Assembly: GCA_951804985.1 (NCBI GenBank)
Contig: OX638134.1
Span: 7,572,790 to 7,636,789 of the forward strand
Direction of reading: 5' to 3'
Source: Dryomyza anilis
Taxonomy: Eukaryota > Arthropoda > Insecta > Diptera > Dryomyzidae
DNA: 64,000 nt
The translations under genes and the position numbers were made by a program. This document shows, one piece after another, positions 11,695-23,261 of the stretch (positions within the stretch are counted from its first letter, which is position 1; every line of letters begins with the position of its first letter). Below the pieces are notes generated by a model. It made no database searches. It saw only the letters and a list, made by a program, of their open reading frames with translations, and was not told the origin of the DNA.

Positions 11695-14600
11695 CTAGAA
11701 AGAATAATTAAAGAAACTGTTAGAGCATATAATTTAATAAAGAAATAAATAAATAAACAAATAAAAAAAATTAAAAAACAAAAACAGATACAAAAATCAA
11801 ATATATAAAAGTAAAAATCAAATTAAAAACACTAAAATTAAAGCAAAAGTAAAAAAAAAACAAAAAGTGTTTTTTTAATACTAAAAAACAAAAGAAAAAT
11901 CAAAAATAATTGTTTTTAAATTCAAAAACGATAGTAAAAAAAAAACTTTAAAAGATAAACTAAATTTTAATAAAGTCAAATACAAATGTAAAAAACAAAT
12001 ACAAAGACAAAAAAAAAAACAATTTTAAAAATGTAAAAACGCAAAAACTCCAAATCGAAAATCCAAAAATTAAAACAAAAGTAAAAATTCAAAGACAAAA
12101 AAATAAATAAAAATCAAAAACATTTTTTAAAAATAAAATACAAAACCGAAAAAAACTCCAAATCGAAAACACAAAAATTAAAATAAAAGCAAAAAATTTA
12201 AAATGAAAGAAAAAACTCAAAAATTAGTAAAATTGAGTTTTCTTTCAATTTTATCTGTTATTTTGGTTTATTCATTAATATAAAATACGTATATAAAATA
12301 TTTTAAGTTTGGAGAATTTACTGAATTATAAAAACGGATTTTGTGAGGAAAAATCCTGACCAAAACGCAAATATTTTTGTTTTTTATGCTATAACTTTTT
12401 ATTTGCGCAAGATAAAATATTGATGTAAAGGCATTAATTGTATTTTTTTAAAGCACCTATCGATTGGCATCATTATTTTAAAATATTTTCGCAAACATTA
12501 ATTTGCCATTTTTTATGTGCAGGAAAAATGTTTGGCAAAATATTTTTAAATAATGATGCCAATCGATAGGAGCTTTGAAAACAAACAATTTATGCCTTAA
12601 CACTGCTATTTTATCTTGAACCAATAAAGAGTTATAGCAAAAAAACGTAGAAATGGCAAAAGGGCGAATCTTCTCGTTTTTTTGCCATAACTCTTTATTG
12701 GTGCAAGATAAAATAGTAATGTAAAGGCATCAATTGTTTGTTTTTAAAGCACCTATCGATTGGCATCATTATTTAAAAATATTTTGCCGAACATTTTTCA
12801 TGCAAATGATAAAAATTCCAAAATATATTTTAAAATAATAATGAAGATCGATAGGTGCTTTAAAAACAAACAAATAATGCCTTTACACAACTATTTTATC
12901 TTGCACCAATAGAGAGTTATAGCAAAAAAACGTAGAAATGGGCGAATCTTTTCGTTTTTTTTTTCAATAACTCTTTAATGGTGCAAGATAAAATAGTAAT
13001 GTAAAGGCATTTATTGTTTGTTTTTAATGCACCTATCGATTGGCATCATTATTTAAAAATATTTTGCCGAACATTTTTCTTGCAAATGATAAAAATTTCA
13101 AAATATATTTTAAAACATTGATGAAGATCGATAGGCGCTTTAAAAACAAACAAATAATGCCTTTACACAGCTATTTTATCTAACACCAATAATAAGTTAT
13201 GTCAAAAAAACGAAAATATTCGCATTTTTGGCATTACAACATTTTTCAATTTTTCGAATTCGACCTTTTGGTTTTGTCTCTTGTGGCTGGAAATATCCAA
13301 CAAAACCACACACGATTTTGGCACAAAATACTTGAGAAAAAACTACATTAAAAAAATGTAATAAAAATGTCAAAAATTATTCATTCGCTCCATTGGCATG
13401 TCAGTGACGATATTATCTACCATCACACGTGCCATTTTAAATCTTACTAAAAAAAATTACAGTAAAAAGCAAAAATAAAGCCAATTTGTATTTCGATAAA
13501 AAAAAAGTGACTAAATTATGAGAGAAACAAAGCGTAGTAAAAAAAAACTCACTCAAAGTATGCGTCAAATCGGCCAAATTAAAGCCCGGAAAAACGCTCG
13601 CCGTTATATTATGATCCAGCGACAGGGCGGCTGCAGCAGCAGCTGCGGCGGCGGCATTTGAATTGACATTCAACGACGAGGCATTTGGCGAATTCAGCGC
13701 ATGATTATAAAGTGCCGATGAGGCGGACTGTTTGCCGCGTTGATAGACAGGACTGGTGGATTTATTGCTGCCGCAGTTGTTGTTATTGCCTGAGCCAACA
13801 CCACCGCCGGCAGCTGCTGCCGCTGATGAAGAGGCGGCAGACATGACGCCAAGCACACCAACAGATGAACCGCCGCCGGTGGTAGCGCCGCCAACGTTTT
13901 CCTTCTTATCGACAATCGGTTTGCGTTCATGTTGCACGGCTGCATGAAGAAAGGCTGTTATTGACATTTGAAGGAGGGGAGCAAATATTTTGATACTTGA
14001 TTTAATACAAAAAATACAAATTAAAGATAAATGTGTTAAAATGTGAAAAGGCGGTGAGCAAAAGAAGGTGCAGAGAAAGGAGATGCTAAGGCAAAGTGTC
14101 AAAAATGTGTTAAATGAAGAAAATGTGATGAATTTTTAATGAAATGTTGTAGATATTTGTGTGGTGCAGTGAAATTTTAAATTTTATTGAAACATTTCTA
14201 ATTTTAGTATAATTTTTTAAATGTTGAAATGTTTTAGTGTGCGTTGCAGCATTTAGTCTGTTACATAGACCTAAGCTTAAATGAGACTAAAATGCTAAAA
14301 TGTATGAATTTTTTTGTTTTTTTGTTTGGCTTAATTGAAAATTACAATCACTTCGCATGCCGCTGGCTAAACATTTCTGCAAACGACAGAATTGACAGCG
14401 ATTCCGATGATGCTTCGTCACCTCACAGTTCATGGCGCCGCGACACTGATAGCCCAGCTGCTTGCGTATTGAACGCTTGAAGAATCCTTTGCAGCCCTCA
14501 CAGCTGATGGCGCCATAGTGACGGCCGGAAGCGCGATCACCACACACGAGACAAAGTTCGACACTCATATTGGTGGCGCTATTGTTGGCAACACCAGTAA

Positions 14601-14822
14601 CAATGGCGCTGTTATTGCTGTTGTTGTTGGCACCACCGCCGCCACCACCAGCACCACCAACAACTACAATGTTTGAGGCACCGCCGTGATTGGCAAATAT
14701 TGCATGTTTATTGTCTGAAAAGAAAATTGATTCTTATTAGATAAAGACAAGAAGAAAAAAAAATAATCTTCACAATGTCACTGACCTTCCGCGTAGTTGC
14801 CACTTGTGCCCATGCTGTGCAT
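10289..14822 (-). CDS. Hr78: Hr78, NR2C-class orphan nuclear receptor (complete)
   Basis: Four exons on the minus strand: 14822-14786 (start [12 protein letters not shown]), 14714-14346, 13939-13553 and 11694-10289. Every junction is GT/AG and phase 1, giving about 732 aa; fly Hr78 is about 600. The zinc-finger DNA-binding domain (about residues 67-135) has the eight finger cysteines, a CEGCKG P-box and the [17 protein letters not shown] helix. The exon join restores GMRSDSVQHERKP as in Drosophila Hr78. A Gln/Asn/Ala/Gly-rich hinge follows, including an Ala run near residues 240-250. The ligand-binding domain (about 469-732) begins at [11 protein letters not shown] and ends in [12 protein letters not shown], matching TR2/TR4 (NR2C). 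It acts as a DNA-binding transcription factor in the nucleus; the Drosophila protein is needed in the ecdysone response at metamorphosis. The extra length is in low-complexity segments. Confidence 0.93.
11700..12385. other. A-rich part of Hr78 intron 3
   Basis: Strongly strand-asymmetric: the plus strand is a purine-rich run of AAAACAAAAA-type words (about 11750-12230), so the Hr78 transcript here is U-rich. It carries no coding signal. A long polypyrimidine run upstream of the exon-4 acceptor may help its recognition. Confidence 0.5.
12388..13203. repeat. Three tandem palindromic (foldback) units in Hr78 intron 3
   Basis: Three units at 12388-12640, 12684-12923 and 12965-13203. Each is an imperfect palindrome with arms of about 100 bp. 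The left arm reads AACTCTTTATTGGTGCAAGA, then AAAGGCATCAATTG, then AGCACCTATCGATTGGCATC. The right arm is the reverse complement (GATCGATAGGTGCTTT, ATGCCTTTACA, TCTTGCACCAAT). The units are separated by about 40 bp built on AAAAACGTAGAAATGG and GGGCGAATCTT. Each could form a long hairpin as DNA or, since it lies inside an Hr78 intron, as RNA. Confidence 0.85.
14346..14714 (-). CDS. Hr78: Hr78 exon 2, zinc-finger DNA-binding domain
   Basis: The acceptor CTTTTCAG precedes ACAATAAACATGC; with one base carried from exon 1 the frame runs through a Gly/Asn/Val linker into [16 protein letters not shown]. The exon holds the whole two-finger domain and ends at donor GTAATT just after GMRSD. An internal ATG at 14568 (MSVELC) could serve as a start if exon 1 is skipped, giving a protein 61 residues shorter with an intact DNA-binding domain. 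Confidence 0.9.
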
Positions 14823-16540
14823 GGAAGGCGCTTTTTCCTGCAAACGGCTCTTCCTAATACCCAATTAGACCTGTTGTCCTTACGTCTTTCAACGTGTTTT
14901 AAACACTTTAAATACGTAAAGCTTAAATGTTACTCTTTTTATTTGTATCCACTTGAATTGCTTGTTGCTTTTGCATTAATTAAATACACAAAATACTAAT
15001 CTTGTTTTTTTTCACTAATTCATGCCTTGAACTTTGCTGCGTATTTTTAAACACTATTTTAAGTTTTTCTGCTTACAAATGTTATTTAATTAATTATATT
15101 ATAAGTTATTCTTTATATTTCTTTTGTATTTATGCAATTTCTTTCGTTTTAAATGCACTTGTTTTATAATTTAAAAAATTCCACATTTTTATTTTTTCAC
15201 ATACGTCACTCGTTGTGCTGCCATCTTTAGAATTTTTTTTTTGTTTATTTTTGACAGCTTCGTTGTGTCACAGCCAGTGTTCACTTTCTACTCCAATCGA
15301 AGCAGATCTGCTACTTTTAAGGAAAATTTCAATACGTTTTTATAAAATCTATTACGTTTCTGGTATTATTCGATTTTTAGGTTGTATCTGTTTCAAATAC
15401 ATGATGATCTTTTAATACTCCGTCAATTCTAATGGCCGTTTTCGATTTTGTGCTGCTTAATTTTAAGATCAAAAGAAATTTCCAGCAATTTTTTGATACA
15501 TTTTGGCACTATTCCGAAAAGGCCATCACTTTTAATAATTGGCTCTAGTTTTTGATGTATACAATTTTTCAGTTTCTCGACAATTTTACAATATTTCATT
15601 TTTAACTAAAGACAATTAAAAAATTATCGTTTATAAAAACCTTGCGCTTTAAATAAAAATTGTTTTCTTTTTGTGAAAAATATTCGTTTAATTGAAAACT
15701 AAAAAATATGTTATTTCTTGATGTATTAAAAATTTTGATTTTCATTAATTTTTGTGTGTGCGTTTTTGTGTATATAAATTATAACTCCTTGGATACTTAA
15801 TTAAAAAGAGTGAAAATGTTTTACTGTTAAACTTAAATCTTAATTTTTATTATTTTATTTAAATCATTTTTTTTAATATTTTATTAAAATTAATAATAAA
15901 ATATGGATGTAATTGCTTGGTAATGAAAAAAATATATATTTTTTCATTATACAAAACAGTAATTGAAACCGAAATTTGAACAATAAATAACTGTCGTAGT
16001 AAATACTGTTTAAAAATTATAGAAAATATAAAAAAATTCTAAATATTATTTATTTTCAATAAATTTAGTATTTCCATACAAACATTTTGTAAAAGAGCTG
16101 GAAATGTTTTTTATAATTTTATATATTATTTATATGGTCTCTATTTTATTTTATACAAAAATTGTTGTAAAAATTATTGGCGCATATTTATAGACACTTT
16201 ATGTTCAGTAAATCGCCACAAAATTTAGTATTTCCATACAAACATTTTGTAAAAGAGGTAGAAAATTTTTTTTATAGATTTATATCATGGTTTTATATAT
16301 TATCTCTATTTTTTTTATAAAAAATAGTTGCAAAAATAATTGGCGCATATTAAAAAACAATTAAAGTAGATTTTGTTTGTTAATTTTCACAATGAATAAA
16401 ATGTCAAAAAGCCGATTTCAATTTTAAAGTCGACTTTAAATGGTTTTTGAATATGCACCAATAATATTTAATACCAAAGTTTCGTTAGTATTATTTAAAG
16501 CTTTGGCAACCCTGCACGCATTCAACACTGACACCCACCT
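14823..16540. other. Hr78 5' flank, AT-rich, with a short tandem duplication
   Basis: The Hr78 5' UTR and perhaps a promoter must lie here or farther right; no convincing TATA or initiator was identified. At 16063-16195 and 16218-16350 a segment of about 155 bp is present twice in tandem (both start near TTTAGTATTTCCATACAAAC and contain ATTGGCGCATAT). Confidence 0.5.
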
Positions 16541-16544
16541 GTTC

Positions 16545-17640
16545 CGTTATGTTCTGAAATACAAAGTGTTTGCAAATTATTTTTCATTTAATATAAAATT
16601 GTGTTAAAGTAAAAGAAATAAAGTTATATTGTGCATAAGGCAATGTGCAAGTTGAAGTGTATGTTTTAAAGTGTTATTAAACAATTTTTCAAGTGTTTTA
16701 AAGTGAAAATGTCAAGTTAAACAGAAAAGCCTCACGAAGCCTTCGGAGGCCACCGCAAATAAAAGAGACTTAAATGACTGTGCATTAATTGGACACTGCA
16801 CACAAAATACTCTGCAAAGCGACAAACTAACCGAAATTGTGCTGCATTTTAAAAACATTTTGCTGCAATAAAAAAAAGGAAAATTGCGGCGTACTTCGAA
16901 GTCTCCGCGAATCGTGCAGCGCATAACAAATACAATCAAGTGGCCAGTGTTGGACAACGCAAATAGTTTCGCAGGCAATGTGATTTGTGTGCTACACTTA
17001 CTTCCGGTTCCTACGACAATTTTGCAGCAAAAAAGTGAACTCAAAACTGTGCGACATGAAAAATACAAAATTTTGAATATTAAAATAAAGTGAAATAAAA
17101 AAGTAAAACACACGTGCATTAAATAACAACCCGAATTGCAATGCCAAATCAAAGAGTCATTTGTTGGACTTGTATTGTTATCCTTTGCTGCTGCTGCTAC
17201 TTCTGCTCCTTCTCATAGGCTGTGTGTGTTGCCACCTCGCGCTGCACCTTCGCTGAATTGCTGCCACATTCGAGCAATTAGACAGTTTAATATTCAAAGT
17301 TCATCGCCAACATTTTGGGCAACGTCGCTTGATGTTCACATGGTTGACATTGACGTGGGCAGCAGTTAAAAAATGAAAATAATAATACTAAAAAAAAACA
17401 AAAGAAAAAAAAATGAAGATGAAAGTTAAAAAAATTACAAAAAAAAGGAAAAAAAAAAGAAATGAAAGTTGAAAATATTTTAAAATATAAAGTGCAGAGT
17501 TTTACGTTTCATTTATCGCGTTTTTCAATTAATATAATACAAAATTTAGTTAAATATTAATTTATTTTGGTGTTAAAAATATTTTAAATCGAAAACTTAG
17601 AATATCTAAAGTATAAAGAAAAATATTAAAAAAGGTATGT
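16545..17640 (+). other. Possible non-coding first exon of an unidentified plus-strand transcript
   Basis: Compositionally different from its surroundings: mixed sequence with repeated AAGTGTTTTAAAGTGAAAATG-type words typical of fly 5' leaders, several short upstream frames, and a good donor-like AAAAAAGGTATGT at about 17628-17640. A 77-codon frame at 17136-17369 begins with a hydrophobic, signal-peptide-like segment (LVLLSFAAAATSAPS), but nothing else supports it as a protein. No downstream plus-strand coding exon is visible in the window. Transcript evidence would be needed to accept it. Confidence 0.25.
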
Positions 17641-18900
17641 ACGAAACTTTATTTATATAACATATAAAACACTCTATGAAAAAAGGCTCCAGAAAAAAAT
17701 TCTAAAACTAAGGGCTGAACTTTACTTTATAGGGCAGGTCGAAATTATAAAAAAAATTACCACTACCTTTTAAATGGGTGGAGAATGACGAACATTTTTT
17801 TTTGCCGCTCGGGCCCTATAACCGACTAAAAATCGAAAACCGATCGACGTCATAAATGGTGTTTGAATTCTTACGAAGTGGGCGGGGCAAACGGTCGGTT
17901 TCCGATTTATGGGATGTTCCAAAGGAGCGGGCGACAAAAAATTTGTTGTTTTTCGACACTATCCGCTCCTTTTAAGGGGCGTGGCATTTTTTTTGTGACC
18001 GTCCCTATAAAGTATAGTTCTACCAAACTAAGAAACGAAATATAGTCCCACCAGTTCTACATAAAACAAAAAACACCACTAATTGGGGATTGTTTCGTAA
18101 TTTGAGACTTTACTTCGTTTTAAAAATTGGGTCTTTATTTCGTTACGATATAAGGCTCCATTTTATTAAAAAATTGAAATATTTCTAATAATTTCTTTGT
18201 ATTTTCCATTATTTTGAGGCTTAACTAATTTCCGATTTTGAGTTTTTCTTTGAAAATAAAATAAATCCCTTTTTTATATTATTCCATTTATATTAGGGGT
18301 TTTATTTCATTAAAAAATATGGCTTTATTGCGTTATTTCATTTTTTAGTTTGGAGGTTTTATCATAGAGCCAATACACTACGGGGAAATTAAATAAATCC
18401 CATTTTATATTATTTCATTTATATTTGGGGTTTTATTTCTTTAAAAAATAGGGCTTTATTGGTTTTTTTTTTCATAGAGCCAATACATTACTAGCAAATT
18501 ATATTAACCGGCCCTAGAGTCAGAAAAACAACTCATTCAATTAATAATGTTGTGCTATTAAAATTAGTCAGTAGTATAATTTAAGCTTTGAACTGTCCAA
18601 TGATCCTTTAAAAAAACTAAAAGTTCGAACTAATTTTGTCCCCCAGAAACCACTAAATGTCTCAAACTGGTTTTTTTTAAAGTTATTTCAAAGGACAAAA
18701 CAAATTTCTAAGAATTGTCACCTTAAGCAGAAATGAGAAATGTCACTAAAAATCATCGCACCACAATCACTACCCACTTTCATATAAATGAAAAAAAAGT
18801 AAATTTTTAGAAAACCCTATATTCCAAAATAGGGTATATCAAAAAAATTGACACGCTCTTCTAATTGTACAGGTCAGTACATCAAAACGTTTAGTGCTTG
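17641..18900. other. Gene-free stretch with a short tandem duplication
   Basis: Contains a tandem duplication of about 130 bp at roughly 18250-18385 and 18386-18510 (both copies share TTTCATTTATATT, GGGGTTTTATTTC and CATAGAGCCAATACA). The part near 17700-18050 has GC-rich patches (GGGCGGGGCAAACGG, AAGGGGCGTGGC) that look like transposon debris, but no ends were identified. Confidence 0.4.
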
Positions 18901-19955
18901 TACGTTATATTAATTAACTTGTTCGTCAATATTACGAAAACAGTTTGATGTACGTCGTTTGTGAATATGACGAACGATACTTTTTTCTGTGTATGACACC
19001 ACAAAATTTGGTGATTTTATATTTGGAAATTTTGTGTTTATAGATTTTGTGATGGGGGCTTTTGTGTTTGGGTATTTCAAGGCCAACCCATTTGTGGCAC
19101 CCTCTTGATTCTGTAGTCCCAATGGTGAGTTTGAAGAGTACGTAGCACCCAGACCTAGTTGAAAAATCCAAACTTTCTCTTGACAACTTTTCTCTTCCCT
19201 ACATATACGTGTCAATTTTAATTTAACTTGTTTATTATTTTGTTTTATTATTTATATTTTTATATTGTATACCTAATTATTGAAATTTATCACTAAAAAT
19301 TCTTCAAAATTACAATGCATATTAATATCCCACTCAATTAATTTAATCTTAAATTTCAATTAATCACTGCATAACATCTGGCAACGCTTTTTACGCCAAC
19401 CACAAAAATAACGTACAAAAAAATTCAAAATTTTTACTCTTTGACCGATAGCGTTTTTTTTTTTGCTCACAGACATTTTACACTCCATCGGAATATTAAA
19501 TACTGCTCAATTTTTCATTTCATTTTTTATATTTATTTGACTTTTGTTTTGTTGTTGTAATTTTTATGAAGTTTTTAATATGCCCGACGTATGTTCGTTC
19601 GTACAACTGTCGTAGGAAGGACATGCAGTAGAGTACAATGTCCTGACCAGTTGTGACAGTTGTCAGCACACATCCTTTCAATGTTAATGTTTTGTGTCGT
19701 GTTGCATGTGTCTGTGTGTGTGCGGTAAAATCATTTATGAAAATGCAAAATAAAATGTAAAAAAGCGTGAAAAATCACATTTATTGATGCATAAATATTT
19801 AATGGTCTGTTGTGGTAAAGGTGTAAAAAATGTGCTATTCCATGTGATTTAAATGTCGATGATGCATCCTAATTAAAATTAAATTAATTTGAAAACAAAT
19901 TCTATAAATTGTGATATTATTTACACTGTAGTGCGCTGCTCCAAATTTTGGATAT
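18901..19955. other. Gene-free stretch, nothing recognised
   Basis: Mixed sequence. A non-repetitive, less AT-rich patch at about 19580-19740 (CGTACAACTGTCGTAGGAAG and following, with a TGTGTGTG run) could be regulatory, but no specific site can be named. Confidence 0.35.
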
Positions 19956-19959
19956 TCTA

Positions 19960-20690
19960 TGTGAACAGATTCGCCTTTGAGTAGGTTTTCAAATTAATTA
20001 AGTTGGTCTACGGAGACCTGAGAATTCGGATTTCTAACTTAGAATGGCTATAACTTCGCTAATAAGCGTCGTAGGGGCCCCAAACGTTGCATATATTATG
20101 AGGAAATTATGCTTTTCAGCAGGTTTTTAAATGATTCAAATAAGTCTACGAAGACCTTAGAAATCGGTTTTCTAACTTGAAATGGCTATATCTTATAGGA
20201 TTTCTAACTTAAAATGGCTATAACTTCGCCAATATGCGTCGTAGAGGCCTCAAACTTTGCATATTTTATGAGGAAATTATGCTTTTTCAGTAAGTTTTTA
20301 AATTATTCAAATAAGTCTACGGAGACTTGAGAAATCGGATTTCTAACTTGAAATGGCTATAACTTCGCCAATATGCGTCGTAGAGGCCCCAAACTTTGTA
20401 TATTTTATGAGGAAATAATGCTTTTTCCGCTTTTTCAGCAGGTTTTTAAATGATTCAAATAAGTCTACGAAGACCTGAGAAATCGGTTTTCTAACTTAAA
20501 ATGGCTATAACTTCGCCAATAAGCGTCGTAGAGCCCTCAAACTTTGCATATATTATGAGGAAATTATGCTTTTTCAGTAAGTTTTAAATTATTCAAATAA
20601 GTCTACGGAGACCTGAGAATTCGGATTTCTTACTTAAAATGGTTATAACTTCGTAGAGGCCCCAAACTTTGCATATTTTATGAGAAATTA
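19960..20690. repeat. Tandem repeat, ~145-bp unit, about five copies
   Basis: About five imperfect copies of a unit containing TCTACGGAGACCTGAGAAAT, ATGGCTATAACTTCGCCAAT, GCGTCGTAGAGGCC and TATGAGGAAATTATGCTTTT. Copies differ by small deletions; one carries an extra partial ATGGCTATAAC segment (around 20186-20230). No long open frame. Confidence 0.85.
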
Positions 20691-21995
20691 TGAACCAGAA
20701 ATCATGAGTCCGTGCCAAATATACTTTCTGTGTCATTTGGCTTCTATATATATTTCCTTCGCAAAACCCTCAACTAAAACCCAATGGTAATAATGCCAAT
20801 TCTTTCAGTTTTCTTTATCATCTGCTATTTTTTTTTTTGTATCACTTGCAAATTTATGCCAACCATAAGATTATTATCTAATAATAAGCTCAAGTAGCAA
20901 AATTACAACATAAAAAACGGTGAAAAACATCATAAAAACGCTTACAAGTCTTCTTTAATTCCGTTTGTGTTTTGTTGCCTCCACAAAAATACGCCCAAAA
21001 TTCATGCTGTACATTTTGCCATTTCATAAAAACGTAATTATCAAAAGAAACGTTTATTTAGGCGGTCAAAAGACAGCTAAAGAATCCGAACAATAAAATA
21101 GTCTGGCAACCAACACTTTGTGGTTGCACTTTTGCACTTTATTACAACATCTCATCATCATCATTACCACCATTTTCATACTCCCTTTCCAAAAAAGCAC
21201 TGAAGTTATTAACATAAAAATAATAAAAAAAAACACACAAAAGAAAATTCTAAAGAAAATCTGCAAAAAGTCATAATTTTCATAGAGCATAAAAAATATA
21301 AATACGAAAAAAACCTAACCCCGAACAACCCTCAACACGTATATGACTAATAAGCTGCCTTTTCGATTTTTTTTTTAACTATTAGTACTGGCCTTTTGCT
21401 CATCCTACTCTCTCTCATTCTGAATTTCCTTTTAAATCCTGGCAATCATCATCGCCAAGTTGATCCCGAGTAAAGTTAGGTTGTACCCATGAACATATGC
21501 GTCATGATGAGGCTTATAATCCGCTCTGCGACTTCGAAACCTGACTGTCTTTCGACTATATGCTGATATTACATATGGGTGCATAAATTTCCATGTTGGC
21601 TTTAGCACATATTTCGTTTTTTTTTGCTTTGTTTCTACTTTGGTTTTTTATGTTGCTCATAATTCGCACAAATCGAAAAGGCATTAAATCAAAATTCCTT
21701 CCTTCGTACAAGTTATTGTCGAGTGCTTTTATACGTAGCTCAGATTTTATTATGGTTGTCATTGTCTAATTTTATAGCATGTAATCGGCAGCTAATATTT
21801 TGGCAGTTTGCAAATTGCGGAAATAAATTGAGTTTACTTGGCGCATAAAAAGCACAAGGAGGTACAGTATGCTGTTGTATATAATCAAATGTGCAAAATA
21901 TGCAGTCGATATTTTTAATCAGTTTAAGTGAGATGGTCATTTTTTATCAAAGACAGTTGTAGCAAGAGCAATATTGATTTATCGACTAAAAATAA
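20691..21995. other. Gene-free stretch, nothing recognised
   Basis: AT-rich intergenic DNA with short frames only. No repeats or element ends were seen. Confidence 0.45.
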
Positions 21996-21997
21996 GA

Positions 21998-22720
21998 ACT
22001 AGAGCTACCATGCAAGAACAAGAACAAAAACAAGAAATGTAAGATGCATGCAGCAAGAACAAGACTGATCCAGCCAGAAGAAGACAGGACGAGACATGTA
22101 CAAGAACGACTCTGCAAGTACAGAAGCAAGAACCAGACTACCATGTCTTGTTCTTGAATTTGTCCATCAAATAGTGATGAGCAAATGCAAGAACAGCACA
22201 GTGTCACACTAGAAAAGTAGAAAAATGTTGTCTATAGTATATTAAAACATTCTTGTACTCACAAATAACCATAAAAAAAAATTAGAAAAAAAATTTTGCA
22301 TAATTTTATATCGTATAAAAGAATTTGACTCATAAAATGTGGACGAAATTTAAGACTCTTGCAATAAAAACTACACTGCAAATACAAGATCGACTTACCG
22401 ATGCAAGAACAAGTACTAGAATGACTCTGCAAGAACAAGTCTACCATGCCTTGTTGTTGGATTTGAACCATCAAATAGTGATGAGCATATGCAAGAACAT
22501 GAACAAGACATGGTCTCACAGATATGTTGCCTAAGTAGTACAAAATATTTTACCTGTTATACCATTCAAATTATTTTATACATGTGACTAAATTGAACTC
22601 GTATAACAGAATTTGGTTCCTTAAATTTTCACGAAATTTAATACTCTTGCAGAAAGAACAAGAATGACCCTGCAATAACAAGAACTAGACCAAGAAATGG
22701 TCACACTATAAAAAATATAA
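21998..22720. repeat. CAAGAACAAGA-rich degenerate repeat
   Basis: Three patches (about 22010-22210, 22365-22530 and 22640-22715) are built from words such as TGCAAGAACAAGAACTAGAC and CCATGTCTTGTTCTTG. The last two patches are longer diverged copies of the first, each followed by an AT-rich spacer with AAATTTAAGACTCTTGC. This looks like an old tandem array of about 330-bp units. Confidence 0.6.
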
Positions 22721-22897
22721 AAATGTTGTTGAGATAGAAAAAAGTTGTACTTAAGGATTAAGACTTGGTATAATATTTTTGATTCGACAACGATGTTTTG
22801 CCTGTTCCAATTTATTTCGAAAAAATACTTGCGATGCTAATGTAAGAAGGTCTTATACACAAACGATTTGGTATTTCTAATTTCGGTAAACGACAAC

Positions 22898-22934
22898 AGG
22901 GAAATAACACGTATAGGAGACGTGTTATTTCCCT
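22898..22934. repeat. Perfect 15-bp inverted repeat with 7-nt loop
   Basis: AGGGAAATAACACGT (22898-22912) is followed after ATAGGAG by its exact reverse complement ACGTGTTATTTCCCT (22920-22934). It stands alone, with no transposon ends around it. Role unknown. Confidence 0.8.
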
Positions 22935-23261
22935 ATATTGGTCAAACAGAAAATTTGACTCCCAATTAAAGTTCCATAGCACTGAAAATCCAAACCAATA
23001 ATATCCAATTCTTAACTCAGCTTTGGTTATTCCTTATGAAATTTAAATTATATTCAATTCGATTTACCTCAAAAAATTCAGTCAAGTTCAGTTGCTTTGA
23101 TTCTCGAAATACCAATATTAGATCAATGTAATGTTCAATAAAAATTCATCATCAAAATTCATTAAATGATTTGGAATTCTTGGATTTGCATGATAATCAA
23201 AGAATTCCATTTCATGTTGTAATATTTAGTCTTTCGGAGATATCATTGCCCCTGACTTACA

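Noticed and set aside
13437..14102. Single 221-codon minus-strand gene
   Set aside because: Only 13939-13553 is coding, as Hr78 exon 3; the hydrophobic start and the tail are intron read-through.
17136..17369. Secreted 77-aa peptide with signal sequence
   Set aside because: The hydrophobic segment is suggestive, but there is no cleavage context, cysteine pattern or homology that I can recognise; left as part of a possible leader exon.
18960..18995. A fourth TACACAG element ending at TTTTTTCTGTGTATG
   Set aside because: A right-end-like word is present but no facing left end was found within 2 kb.
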